64,000 nucleotides of DNA. It comes from Poa pratensis (taxonomy: Eukaryota; Streptophyta; Magnoliopsida; Poales; Poaceae). Both the position numbers and the translations under genes were made by a program. A model generated the notes under the pieces. That model was not told the origin of the DNA. It was given only the letters and a program-made list of their open reading frames with translations, and did no database searches. The stretch lies in the NCBI GenBank assembly GCA_947311845.1, contig CAMZMU010000116.1, positions 2,849,492 to 2,913,491 on the forward strand. The letters are read 5' to 3'. The number at the start of each line of letters is the position of its first letter. Position 1 is the first letter of the stretch. This document shows, one piece after another, positions 1 to 10,455 of the stretch.

Positions 1-29
1 TCCAGGTGACCAAATGGCACCTGTATGGT

Positions 30-91
30 CACTTCACCGAGTGTCTTTCTCGGCAAAGAGCATTTCGCCGAGTGCTGTACTCGGCGAAGAG
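30..91. repeat. Internal cluster of B-type subterminal repeats with a palindrome
   Basis: Several copies of the CGCCGAGT/ACTCGGC motif occur here. A palindrome at 64-88 has perfect 10-bp arms, TTCGCCGAGT and ACTCGGCGAA, around a 5-base spacer. The same arms and spacer length recur at 35230-35254. The cluster lies about 590 bp beyond the stop codon of B's transposase. By analogy with elements A and C it may mark the promoter side of a second element gene to the left of the window. Confidence 0.75.
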
Positions 92-573
92 CCTGCACAG
101 TGCCAGCTTTTTTCTGCTTTTTAGGAATCCCTGCATTGAAACACAATATGCATATATATATATTTCAAATATATCAACTGGATCATTACCAGCACACCCA
201 GAACAATGAAAGGAGACACATATAAGCAAATATAGCACACATATGGTCCAAAAGTTCACAAAATAGAGTGCACAAGTTCATAAAGCACACAACACAAGTC
301 AAACAAGTCCAAAATACATTATCCTGCTCACAGCTAGCAGGAAATGCCACAGTTGAGAGGCAACACAAGTCCAGAAGTCACTCGGGGTTGTTGGAGGCCG
401 TTGGCGCCGATGATGGGCTTGCAGCTCTGCCTCCACCATTCCCTCCGTCTTGACCATCCGTGGCAGTGTGGGATCCAGCCGTTCGATGCTCCTATGAAGA
501 TTCACATTAGACGAGTAAGCAAACAAAAGATGAATTATTGCCATAAAGGCCTGGAGGCATGCTTGTTGGCTTG

Positions 574-645
574 ACATATGGTTCATACAAAATATTACAT
601 CACAAATGGTTCATACAAAATATTACATCACAAATGGTTCATACA
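574..645. repeat. 28-bp tandem repeat, about 2.4 copies
   Basis: The unit ATGGTTCATACAAAATATTA plus CATCACAA recurs at 578, 606 and 634. It lies just beyond the stop codon of B's transposase, in its probable 3' untranslated region. No other feature was seen between 92 and 677. Confidence 0.85.
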
Positions 646-677
646 GACATAGATTCTTAATTGACGAGTACAAAGCT

Positions 678-2136
678 TCAGAAGCTAGTGTCTACATTGT
701 TTGGATCATAACTTGGACCAGGATCATCATCATCACTATCACGAGTGTACCACCAATCTGGAACGTAGTCTAGAGGTGGACCGCTCGGCTCCTCTACATC
801 GGGTAGGTGCATCCGTTCAAGAAGCTCCACGTCTCTCCGGTTGACAACCAGCTCACCGTCCTCTTGCCCATGGTCGACTATAATGACAGCATCGTTTTCT
901 TCCATTTCATCTACACTAGGCAAGTTGATGTTCAATTGGCCTGACAGCCCATCTTCCTGATAAAACTCTCCCTCGTAGGTGTTCGGGTTTAGGCGGTGGT
1001 GGTAGTCGTCATCGTTAGGGGTAGCTACTTTATTACGTGGCGGTACCGAGATCACTACATCCCAGCCTATTAGACGTTTCACAGTTTTGCATGGGTACGG
1101 GAGATAAAAAACTTGGATGGCTTGGTGTGCTAGGATATAGACATCATCTCCCGCGTAGACGGATTCTCGCTCAATTTCGACCAACCCAATTTCAGGTCTT
1201 CGTCGCACTCTTCTTGGATTGAACCAATGGCATTTGAAGACAACAGGGTTCTTCTTTTTGCCGAATTCACAATCCAGTTCAATTATTTCCTGGACTATTC
1301 CATAGTAATCAAGGCCATCCTTCCCTTGGCATAAGACCCCGGAATTTCTTGTCTTCGGGTTTGGCCGAGTTTTTTCGTAATGATCGGTATGGAAGCGGAA
1401 CCCATTCACGTCATAAGAATTATAGGTCTTGACGGCATAGGTGCATGAGGTAAGTTTCTTCAACTCGGGCCTCATTTCCAGGTCAGATATTCCCTACAAG
1501 TGCAATAGGAACAAGTATGATATGTTAGTGTAGACGAAACGTCTTGCACAAACATGGAATGAAACAAGGGGATATTCCCTACTTTAGCTTTGAACCACGG
1601 AATGAAACCGCCGCCTCCTTCACCCCCCTTTTTAAAAAGAACCAAATTGTCATTGTCGGTACATGGTCTTCGATGTTTCCAGGTTTCTGTCTCAAATAAC
1701 CTATGAATGGCAACGATCAAGAAACGGAGTTAGTCCACAAACTAGGAAATGGAAGTGTGTCGAACAATACACTATACACTGAGCACTTACTCAATGTAGG
1801 GTTGTACTTCCATCCTGTTCTTCAAGACATAAGATGTAATGTTCGTCCACTCATCATATGATAATTTCCTCTTCTTGTGGCCACTTGATTTGCCACCGGC
1901 CCCAATGAAAATGCTAAGTTCAGGTAGATCTTCCGGGTTGGCCATATTGAGACGAGGCACTGGATTATGAACAGTGGTAAGATTGTCACTATAGAACTTA
2001 GTGGTGAAGTTTGACACCTCCTCGTTCAGTGTTGCCTCAGCTATGGATGCTTCGATGCGGCATTTGTTCGTGCTGTTCTTTTGAAGGTCCTTCTGCTCTC
2101 TCTTAGTTGCAAACATCCAACGAGTCTGCACAGGCC
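678..2136 (-). pseudogene. CACTA B transposase (TNP2 type), C-terminal part
   Basis: This is the downstream half of B's transposase, cut off from its N-terminal half (31484-33706) by element A. Reading begins GPVQTRWMF at 2136, the residues that follow the family motif HLATEARLGG found at the other side of the insertion. Three exons are supported by canonical sites: 2136-1791 (donor GTAAGT), 1700-1583 (acceptor ATAG, donor GTAGGG) and 1493-678. The last exon carries a DUF4216-like domain (YAVKTYNSYDVNGFRFHTDH onward, then YYGIVQEIIELDCEF) and an acidic tail ending at 678. These C-terminal domains accompany Transposase_21 in plant CACTA elements. No product can come from this half alone. Confidence 0.85.
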
Positions 2137-2400
2137 CACTAGTATAGAACGACACATCGGAAACGGGCCAAAAACCCCTTCGGCAACGGAGAAAGGGTCC
2201 GTGTCCCCGCTTCCGATACTGATGTGAGGGCCCTCATCGGTAACGGTGGCAGAACACCGTTTCCGATGTGAGAAAATTTCGGCATCGGAGCCTCCGCCCC
2301 CGTTACCAATGTGTGACCATTTCGGCAACGGAGGGTTTTGTCCTCCGTTACCAGTGTGGTATCATGTCGGCAACGGCTATTTCTGTTTGCCCGTTTCCTA
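2137..2400. repeat. Left terminal and subterminal repeats of CACTA A
   Basis: After the TIR, the motif CGGCAACGG and variants (CGGAAACGG, CGGTAACGG) occur in both orientations roughly every 20-40 bp, often next to CACATCGG/CCGATGTG. Such arrays are the usual binding region for CACTA-encoded proteins. The same motif is seen at the right end (31330-31483) and once inside the element (6679-6720). The stretch 2401-2618 is AT-rich and I see no feature in it beyond a short GCTATT triplication near 2541. Confidence 0.85.
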
Positions 2401-2618
2401 TGTCTAATTGCAAGCTAATAGTAATTAGCTGCGCTTGCACGCCCGTGCTACAGCAATTATTTAGCAGACATTCAGCAATACAAGTTTACAACAATCATAT
2501 GAACACAAAGTTTACAGCAAATGTTGGAATACAAGTTCACAGCTATTGCTATTGCTATTGCTACAAATACAAAGTTTTCAGCCATTGTTCGGAAAAAAGT
2601 GGACACAATTTAAAGAAG

Positions 2619-5600
2619 TTACACCACAATGGTGACAACAATTGTTTTGGAAAAATCTATAGTCTCACCAGCGAGAATGCCGGTATGGACAGGTGAACAA
2701 ATGCCGAATAGGATCTCATGATCATGGATTAGGGTGTGTAGTTTTCCCTCCTTGCTTACGATGTGTTTAAGGACGAACGCAGCAAACTTGCCTCTCACCA
2801 TCGTAAGAACATCCTTCTTCAAAGGTGCACGTCCCATTCCACCTATAAGCTGCAGGCAGATTCTTAGTTAGGTATCTTTCGTCATGTATGTCTGCAAATA
2901 TTGTTAGGAAACATGAATTGTTGATGATGTCGTGGATTACTAACCGAATCGAGGCTTGGCAGACTTTCGAGGTGGGAACGACTTTCAATATTGCATTGCA
3001 CACATAATACCCACAAAGATTTGTACCAGGTGGTTGCTGAGGGCACTGTAATGTTGGTGACAAAATCGCTCACTTAGTTTGGTTTGCTAGCAGGTATTTG
3101 TGAAAACTAGGAATAAAGTAGCAACTGTTACCGGGTTAACTTTACGTGACTCAATATGGCCTCCTGTTCTCCTCTCTTGGCCAACGGTCTCTTGATTATC
3201 GTCAGTACTTTTCGAACACACTACAAAAGTAATGAGTTGGCGGATTGAGAAAACAACACGTGAAAGTTAAATCATAAAGTAAACTAGGGAACGATGTAAT
3301 ACCTGTTCAAGAATTCTCCAAGGGTGTATAATTTATACTTCCAAGTAGGGAATCTATATACAATACCTTGTTCTGTTTAGGAATGATGACAGCTAAGAAC
3401 CAGTGAGAACTGCAAAGGAAAATAACAAACTTACGCCTGATGGTAAGGAAGCAGGATGTACAGATAATTTTTGATAACAAACTTACGCCTGATTGTAAGG
3501 AAGCAGGATCAACTCTTTGTCTTGATAATGAGTCAACGCTTTCACAGCATAGTCGAATGTACGTCGTATCCATTGCAGCAGATGTTCGTGTAATTGATAA
3601 GAGCCGGGTCAAGGAAACCTACCGGTTCTTTCCTGCGGTTGCACTCGAATACCTGGCTCCTAAGTACAAGAAAGAGAATAGTTAGCATGTACTGAACAGA
3701 AGAAAGCTATTAAAATGTGAAAAGTATTTGTAAGGCACATACAATGTGAACAAACGCATGAACGTGCCATCAACAGTATTCAGGTTGAAAACTTGGAACA
3801 TCTCTGAAAACTCCCAGTTATAAAGAACGTCATCTTCGACGCCGTAAAAATCCTCTTTCCTGATACTGAAGGTCATCTCCTTATTCTCTTCACAATATAG
3901 GAGGTACTTTTCATGAAGCTGCTGGCAAGCCAAGCCTGATCTTTGTAATCCATCTCTAGTCAACAATGGCTGTCCACGCACGTATTTGGGGCACTTTGCA
4001 CCTCTGCATTGTATTTCTTATTAAATTCTTCGTCATCTAGGTATTGGTCGCTGTAATCGGTGCAGTATTTTTTTTATTTTTAGTGGTCTTGGGCTTGGGC
4101 TTGGGCTTCATCGGGGTTCTATTTATCGGGGCCATCTTGGCATGGTCCTTCGCCCGGACGGGTGTGGTGCCTCTACGTGTCCGAACAAGTTGGGGCGGAG
4201 GCGGAGGCGGCAGATGAGCCTGCTGTGGCTGAGGAGGCAGGGACGGCAGTTGAGCCTCCTGTGACTGAGGCGGAGGCGGCAGATAAGCCTGCTGTGGCTG
4301 AGGCGGAGGCGGAGGCGTAGGCGGTGTTGGTGTAGCTTCAACCAAGTTGGTGGTGTTGTTCACCACAAGGGCAGTAGGTGAGTTACCATCGACAGGCGGT
4401 GTTGGTGTGGCTTCACAACTCTGTGCAACCGTTGTATCTTCAACTGCTTGTTCTCTGGAAGGCTGTTTGGCCGCAATATCAAGGAGGAGCTGTGCTGAAC
4501 GGAGGCCTTCAGACGACGCCATCTGTCGAGAAGCTGTTGAGGTGGATGGCAGGGCACTGAGAAGAGAAATCTCCTTCTTGGGCCACTGTACGTATCTCAG
4601 CTTAGCCTGGCCCAAGCTTTGTACGTCTGCATCGACGCAGGTGTTAAATAGCAAGATGCCTTCGAAGCCAGGCATGACCTTGTCCACAAAGCACATTGCA
4701 AAACCTGGCTTTAAGGGCACACCATCCACTTGAGGTACCACATCGGTAGGTGGCTGAACCATACCTAGTGCTGCCACCAGGGGATGATGCGTCATCACGG
4801 TTACAGGCACATGTAGTTTGCATCTCACCGGGCTCGTGATGTCGTCCACAGCATATTTGCCGGTGTCTACAAGACCATCAACCGACAATGATCCACAACT
4901 ACTCCTGGCTGCAGGGCACTCCCCCCTACCGGGATCAAGGTGACCGTCTCGAAGATGCTTAACGATATTGGCCGTAATATTTGTCTCTAGTGCTTTCATT
5001 TGAGCGTCATGTCTGGCCTTTTTCATTGCCTGCCTTTCAGCCTGGTCTATCGCGAAAGCCTTCTTGTGGCCAACATGGGTGCCGTACGTCCGAGACCGAC
5101 CAGAGGGCTCAGGCGTAGCCAAAGCTTTTGAGAGAATGTCATCTTTCCCTCGTGCCAGAATCTCTCCGCTGTCCTTTTTATTTTTCAGCTCCAGCTGGAG
5201 ATAAGACAAGTAGTACACTGAATTCAGTACACAAGGAAATATTGTGTCAGTTAAGGAGGAAACAACTTAGGTTATATATGGTTATTACCATTGTTTTATG
5301 TAACTTTTGGGTCTCGGGGTGAGTTATAACAAGTTCACCAACTTCGTTTGTTTTAGACCTCGCCCTCAAGAAGTCTCGTGCCCGTTCACCTTCAAGATCA
5401 GAGTAAGGAACCGTGCCCCCCGAAGCAACTGCTTCTTCATCCTGTTTTCTCCATATGGGCTTCGAACCAGCATATCCAAGAACCCCCATATTGTGGGGAT
5501 GCTTGTTTTTACTGATGAGGGCGCTGCCGGCTTTACTCTTTGTTAGGAACTCCTCCGTCCTCCTATACTTCTTGAACTCCTTCCAGTCGTCAGGTTTAAT

Positions 5601-6480
5601 GAAGGGGTATACAAGTGTAGCATCCCGATTTTTCTTCTGGAATTTGGAGTACAGACGGTGCCTGAAGTTACGGAACGAATCCTTTGCTTTAGAAAGAGCA
5701 GCAGCTTGAACTGCAGGCTTCCATTCCTCATTTGCGAGCTGGAACTGGCTCATTATGGCGTTGACGATGAAAGTCTTTTCTTCTGGAGTGACTTGACTCC
5801 AGTCGTCAACCGTAATGGGGACCTTTTCCCTGACTACACACCCACACAATGTCTTAAATTTCCTATGTGCCTTGACTGGTTTCAACGGGGCACCAGTTTT
5901 CTTGTCAATCATCTCCACTGTAAATGTTCCTCTTGGCTTTAGGGTTGGTTTTCTAATTCCTCGACCCCTTTGTTTCATGATAAACTGATCCTGCTGCGAG
6001 GATGAGCTCGAGGACCCTTCATCACCAGACGACAGCTCTGAATAACAGGTGAATAATAGAAGGTGGATCTCAGCACTAATTAAAACTAAAAGGTCCGAAC
6101 AGTGTGGTCCGACTTTACAGTGTGTAATACAGTTAATCAGCACAACTAACCTGTCCCAAGTGTGTCTCCGGCATGTATGTGGTCGCCGCTGTCTGCCCCT
6201 TCCTCTATTGCGGGCAAATCTGTGGCGGCAGCAGCTCCGGGAGCCAAATCAGTGGAGACGGCGGCCAGATCTGTGGCGGCAGCATCTCCGGGAGCCAAAT
6301 CAGTGGAGACGGCGGCCGCGGTTGTCGCCTGAGGGGGGCATAGAGCCCACCCTCTGGGCGTCTTCGCTGACCACGGCGTCGGCGCGACGCCGTCGTAGCC
6401 TGGAGCTGCCCCGCGGCGTGGGTTGGGGGACGGCCAGGGAAGCCGTCTGCGCCGCAAGGGCGGCCCGAGTAGTCCGCATA
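2619..6480 (-). CDS. CACTA A second gene: DUF8039-like protein with Ulp1 (C48) cysteine-protease domain, multi-exon
   Basis: Exon-sized open stretches follow one another on the minus strand. The first, up to about 6480, is Ala-rich and ends at a GTTAGT donor near 6150. The next, about 6040-5292, has an Ser-rich start (GSSSSSSQQD) and a charged domain (RNFRHRLYSKFQKKNRD). Then 5218-4037 has a charged coil, a DUF8039-like segment (CKLHVPVTVM onward) and a long Pro/Gln-rich tail. The last exons, 3612-3307 and 3063-2619, form an Ulp1-like peptidase. The triad residues are visible: His in SSHWFLAVI, Asp in LYIDSL, and Gln and Cys in CPQQPPGTNLCGYYVC. Grass CACTA elements often carry such a gene; its role in transposition is not settled. 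The exact start and several junctions are uncertain. Confidence 0.65.
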
Positions 6481-6575
6481 ACTAACTCAGCTGAGACCGT
6501 GGGTGGGGGACGGCCAGGGAAGCCGCCTGCGCCGCAAGGGCGGCCCGAGTAGTCCGCATAATGAACTCAGCTGAG
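6416..6575. repeat. 80-bp tandem duplication at the 5' end of the CACTA A second gene
   Basis: Two copies (about 6416-6495 and 6496-6575) share GACGGCCAGGGAAGCCG and CGGCCCGAGTAGTCCGCAT. Each copy supplies a minus-strand ATG (6479 and 6559) opening the same MRTTRAALAAQ peptide. The frame from 6559 stops after about 25 codons, so it may act as an upstream reading frame, or the duplication may have damaged the start of the gene. Confidence 0.75.
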
Positions 6576-6678
6576 CGTGAGTACGCCGCCGGGGGTGGTG
6601 TTGAAGACGGTGAGCGGGGGGAAATGCGAGGGGTGGTAGGTTGGTCCCAAAGTCTAAGTCTGGAAGTAGGGTTTATGT

Positions 6679-6720
6679 CACATCGGCAACGGTGCATTCA
6701 AAAAAACCGTTGCCGATGTG
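6679..6720. repeat. Internal palindrome of A's terminal motif between its two genes
   Basis: Perfect 15-bp arms, CACATCGGCAACGGT and ACCGTTGCCGATGTG, flank a 12-base spacer. The motif is that of A's terminal repeats. It lies 131 bp after the transposase stop codon and at the 5' side of the second gene. This position suggests a promoter element for the second gene, bound by element proteins. That is an inference. Confidence 0.85.
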
Positions 6721-6850
6721 GTATAAATAAATTATATTTCGGAATTTGAATAAACGTAGCGTTTACGGTTGAAAATTAAGAAATAACAACAGCACATTAC
6801 TTTGCCAATTAAGAAATACAATTATCACTTTAGGGTACAAATTAATTTGC

Positions 6851-9050
6851 TCATTCTTCGTCCTCCTCTAGTAAAACTGGATCAACCTGAATATTTCCTT
6901 TGTAAATTGCCCCATCGGAGTGATCATCTCTTGCGTAAAAGCCATCTCCAGGAGCCTGTCGGTCATTGATCTGTATGCGTTCTCCAGTTGCTGGCAAGTC
7001 TTCATACTGGTTGTACTCTTCTTCATCAGTAACGTCATCCACCCCAACGATCTTCCTTTTCCCATTCATCACAACATGGCAATTTTTATGTAGTAGGTCT
7101 TTGACATAGAAGATCTGGGTGGCTTGGGTAGCTAAAACGAAAGGTTCATCTTTGTATCCCAATTCGTTGAGATTGACATATGTAGTGCCGTACTGGTCAA
7201 CTTTCGCATGACCCAGTTTGACCCATTTGCATTTAAACAATGGAACCGTGAGTAATGTATCGTACTCAAGCTCCCAAATCTCCTCAATTACTCCATAGTA
7301 CCAATCCTTCCTCCCATTCGGATCTACCGCTTCCACTTTAATAGAGCTATTCTGATACATGGTCTTGTTGTCTCTATTCTTTGTATAAAAGGTGTAGCCA
7401 TTCAGGTCATATGCTTCCCATTTATGAACCGTAAAGTTTGGCTTTCTTGCCAAACTTTTTAAAGTCTCGTCATCATCTCCGACACAATTCGTCATCAGCC
7501 AATCAGCGAATCTCTGGCTGTGCAGTTTCAAGACTTGTGCTTCCTTCTGATTCTCTGTCAAGCCTCGGCCTCCTAGCTCAATTCTAAGTAGATCCTTGTG
7601 AGCATCCACATATGGTGTAACGACTGCAAGGTGCTGCAATACGTACAAATGTGCTTTCTCAAATAATTCACACTCTGGCCAACATGATTTATCTTTCATT
7701 AACCCTTTTCCATCTAGCCTCCCCTCATGCCTGGACAGAGGCACCCCGATAGGTCGGTGGCCATCCATGTAGCTGATGAAATACTCAACCACCTCCTCCG
7801 AAAGATATCCTTCAACGATACTTGCCTCTGGCCGATACCTGTTACGGACGTAGTGCTTGAGTATACCCATGAAGCGCTCGAACGGATACATAGTGCGCAG
7901 ATACACTGGACCACATTGCTTTATCTCATAAACAATGTGTACAATTAGATGGACCATTACGTCGAAAAACGAAGGGGGGAAGAACATCTCCAGCTGGCAG
8001 ATAGTCTTCACAACATCTTCTTGCAATCTGTCTAATTTGAATGGATCTATTACCTTCTGGTATATAGCGTTGAAAAAATCACATAACCTCATGAGAGCCT
8101 CTCGAACGGGTTTAGGCAACATATTTCTAATTGCCACAGGGAGCATCTGTGTCATCATCACATGGCAGTCATGTGACTTCATCCCCATCAGTTTCTTTTC
8201 TTCAAACGACACCAGAGTCCTGATGTTTGCGCAGTATGCTGACGGAACTTTCATATCATACAAGAATTGCAAGAACTCCTTCAACTCTTCCTTCGATAAC
8301 TGGTAGCAAGCAGGTGGGAGGTACCACTGCCCATTAGGCTTCTCTTGTGGCTTCAACTTTTTCCTTTTATATTTCAATGCAAGAATATCCAGCCGTGAAT
8401 TCATACCATCCTTCGTTTTATCCTTGTTATTCATTACACATCCAAGAACGCTTTCAGTTACGTTTTTCTCGACATGCATGACATCGATGCAATGTTGAAC
8501 GTCCAGATATGCCCAATACTTCAATGCCCAGAAAACTGATCTTTTCTTCCACACTGCCTTCTCACGAGACTGGGGTTTCTTCCCCTTACCAAAAATAGTG
8601 TGTACATCCTTCGTCTGGTCATCGACATCCGCTCCTGAAAATGGTTCTGGCGTGTTATCGAACGGGGCCTTCAATCTACGATACGGGTGATTCTTTGCCA
8701 AAACCTTCGGTGCCGCATGTACACTGTCTTCCTTGAATTCGGCAGCCAAAGACTTTTTGTTCTCTCTTTGCAAATGACACATGCAAAGGATCCCTTCAAA
8801 CTCTGCCCTGACAAGTTCGCAAGTGCAGGATAATCTTGAATGGTCAGAAACAACATTGCTCTGAGATCAAACTGTTCTCTCTTGAACGCATCATACATTC
8901 TTACCCCATCCCACAGTACTTGTAGTTCTTCGACAAGTAAACTCAAGTAAACATCAATGTCATTCCCAGGTTGTTTTGGTCCTTGAATAAGCATCGACAT
9001 CATGATATACTTCTTCTTCATGCACAACCAAGGAGGAAGGTTATACATTG
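6851..9050 (-). pseudogene. CACTA A transposase (TNP2 type), C-terminal two thirds
   Basis: The fragment starts at the Gypsy 1 insertion with YNLPPWLCMKKKY, the conserved NLPPWL motif of Transposase_21, then GPKQPG. A 1-bp loss near 8697, in a T run, shifts the frame. The rest is open to 6851. It contains DVMHVEKNVTESVLG, MKSHDCHVMMTQ and FPPSFFDVMVHL (DUF4218 region), then a DUF4216-like segment (WEAYDLNGYTFYTKNRDNK onward) and an acidic end, LLEEDEE. With the N-terminal part at 29758-30855 it makes one former transposase that is now broken by a nonsense codon, a frameshift and the 20.7-kb Gypsy 1 insertion. Confidence 0.9.
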
Positions 9051-9570
9051 TGTCGTCGTATCGGCATTGTTGATAGGAGACGGGGGTCCTCTAGCCGAGG
9101 GTGAACGTAGGGCAAGAAGGTGGACGTCGTCAAGGACGGGATTGTACACGGCAGTTTACCCAGCTTCAGGCTCCACGACGGTGGCGGAGCCCTACGTGCT
9201 GCTATAACTCACTATAAGGCGAATAGCCGTGTTACAGGTTACAATGAGTTGGTAGTATGATTGATCGTTGCCCTAAAGGCGTCCCTGGTCCGGCTTATAT
9301 AGGCGGCCAGACGCAGGGGTACAAGGTTGTAACGTATCCGACAAGACTACAGAGTCCTAAACCTATCCGGCAAGTATGCCGCCTACCGCCTATGTCTTGA
9401 TGGCTTCATGGGCTTCGGTCCTGGGCCTCCGTCCTGTCGGCATCCGCCTACCTTGACTTGCCGGCTATCTGGGCCGCCCGGCAGGCAAAGCCTTATCCAC
9501 CACTGCGGGCCACCCTGGGCTAGCCGGATTTGCCATGTTGGTGATACCCCTAGTTGGTATAACCCCAACA
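9051..9570 (-). repeat. 3' LTR of Gypsy 1
   Basis: This 520-bp repeat has TG/CA ends and matches 29239-29757. A minus-strand TATA box, TATATAAG, lies at 9301-9294. Next to the LTR is the purine tract CCAGGGGCTAA (minus strand, 9581-9571), the presumed plus-strand primer. Confidence 0.95.
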
Positions 9571-10455
9571 TTAGCCCCTGGAAGGGTTTAAGTTCTTCAG
9601 GCGCCGTCTTCCTTTGCCGATAACATCCATCTTGTTTGTAAGCGTCTGAAGAGCTTGAAGCATTCCACAATTGAAAGAATAGGCGGTGGTCCGACAAAAG
9701 TTGCCAGAACGCAGCCGCCAACATGGGAAAGACGGACTGACAACTTGTCAGGAATCTCCCACGTGTGATCTTGTCAAACTGACATTTTCCGTCAAATGTT
9801 GACGGATGACGTCATGAAGTCCACGACAGTTTGAACCTCATGATGATCTTTCCACTACGCGCGGGAATCGAGGAGACAATCTCGCAGACACCGTTGCCAC
9901 AACGCGCAAGTCGTGGACACGTGGCGAAAATCTCTCCATGCCTTATTCCCCGCACGAATCTCGGAACAGAGGAAATAAAACCCTCACTCGTACCGCGCCG
10001 CCCCATTCTCCTCCTTCGCGCACACACCTCAACCTCCACCCTCTCGAGCTCATCTCTTCTGCTACCAACTCCGGCGTAGCGCTCCTAGAAGCACCACCAC
10101 CTGTAATGGCGAGCACCGGCGACCAGATTCCCTCGGGGAGGTTTCAGCGGCGGCGGCATCCGGATCTGGATCTGCTCCCGTTGCGACGGCGACGGCAGCG
10201 GCGGCGGCGGCTGCGGGCAGCACTGCCCCAAATTTCTCGTCCCCACCCACGACCACGGGCGGGACTCCTTCTTCTCCGTCACCGACCACGGCGACGGCCG
10301 CGCCCTCCTCCCCCATTTTCGCAACTCCTCTGGCTTCGGCGGCGCCTGAGCCAGCCGATCCAGAGGTCGCCGTTGATGAAGATAGTGATGAAGAGGAAGA
10401 GGCCGCGGATTTGGGCTCCAGGTACTAGCTTCCGTCATGTTTGACGGAAGCGTAC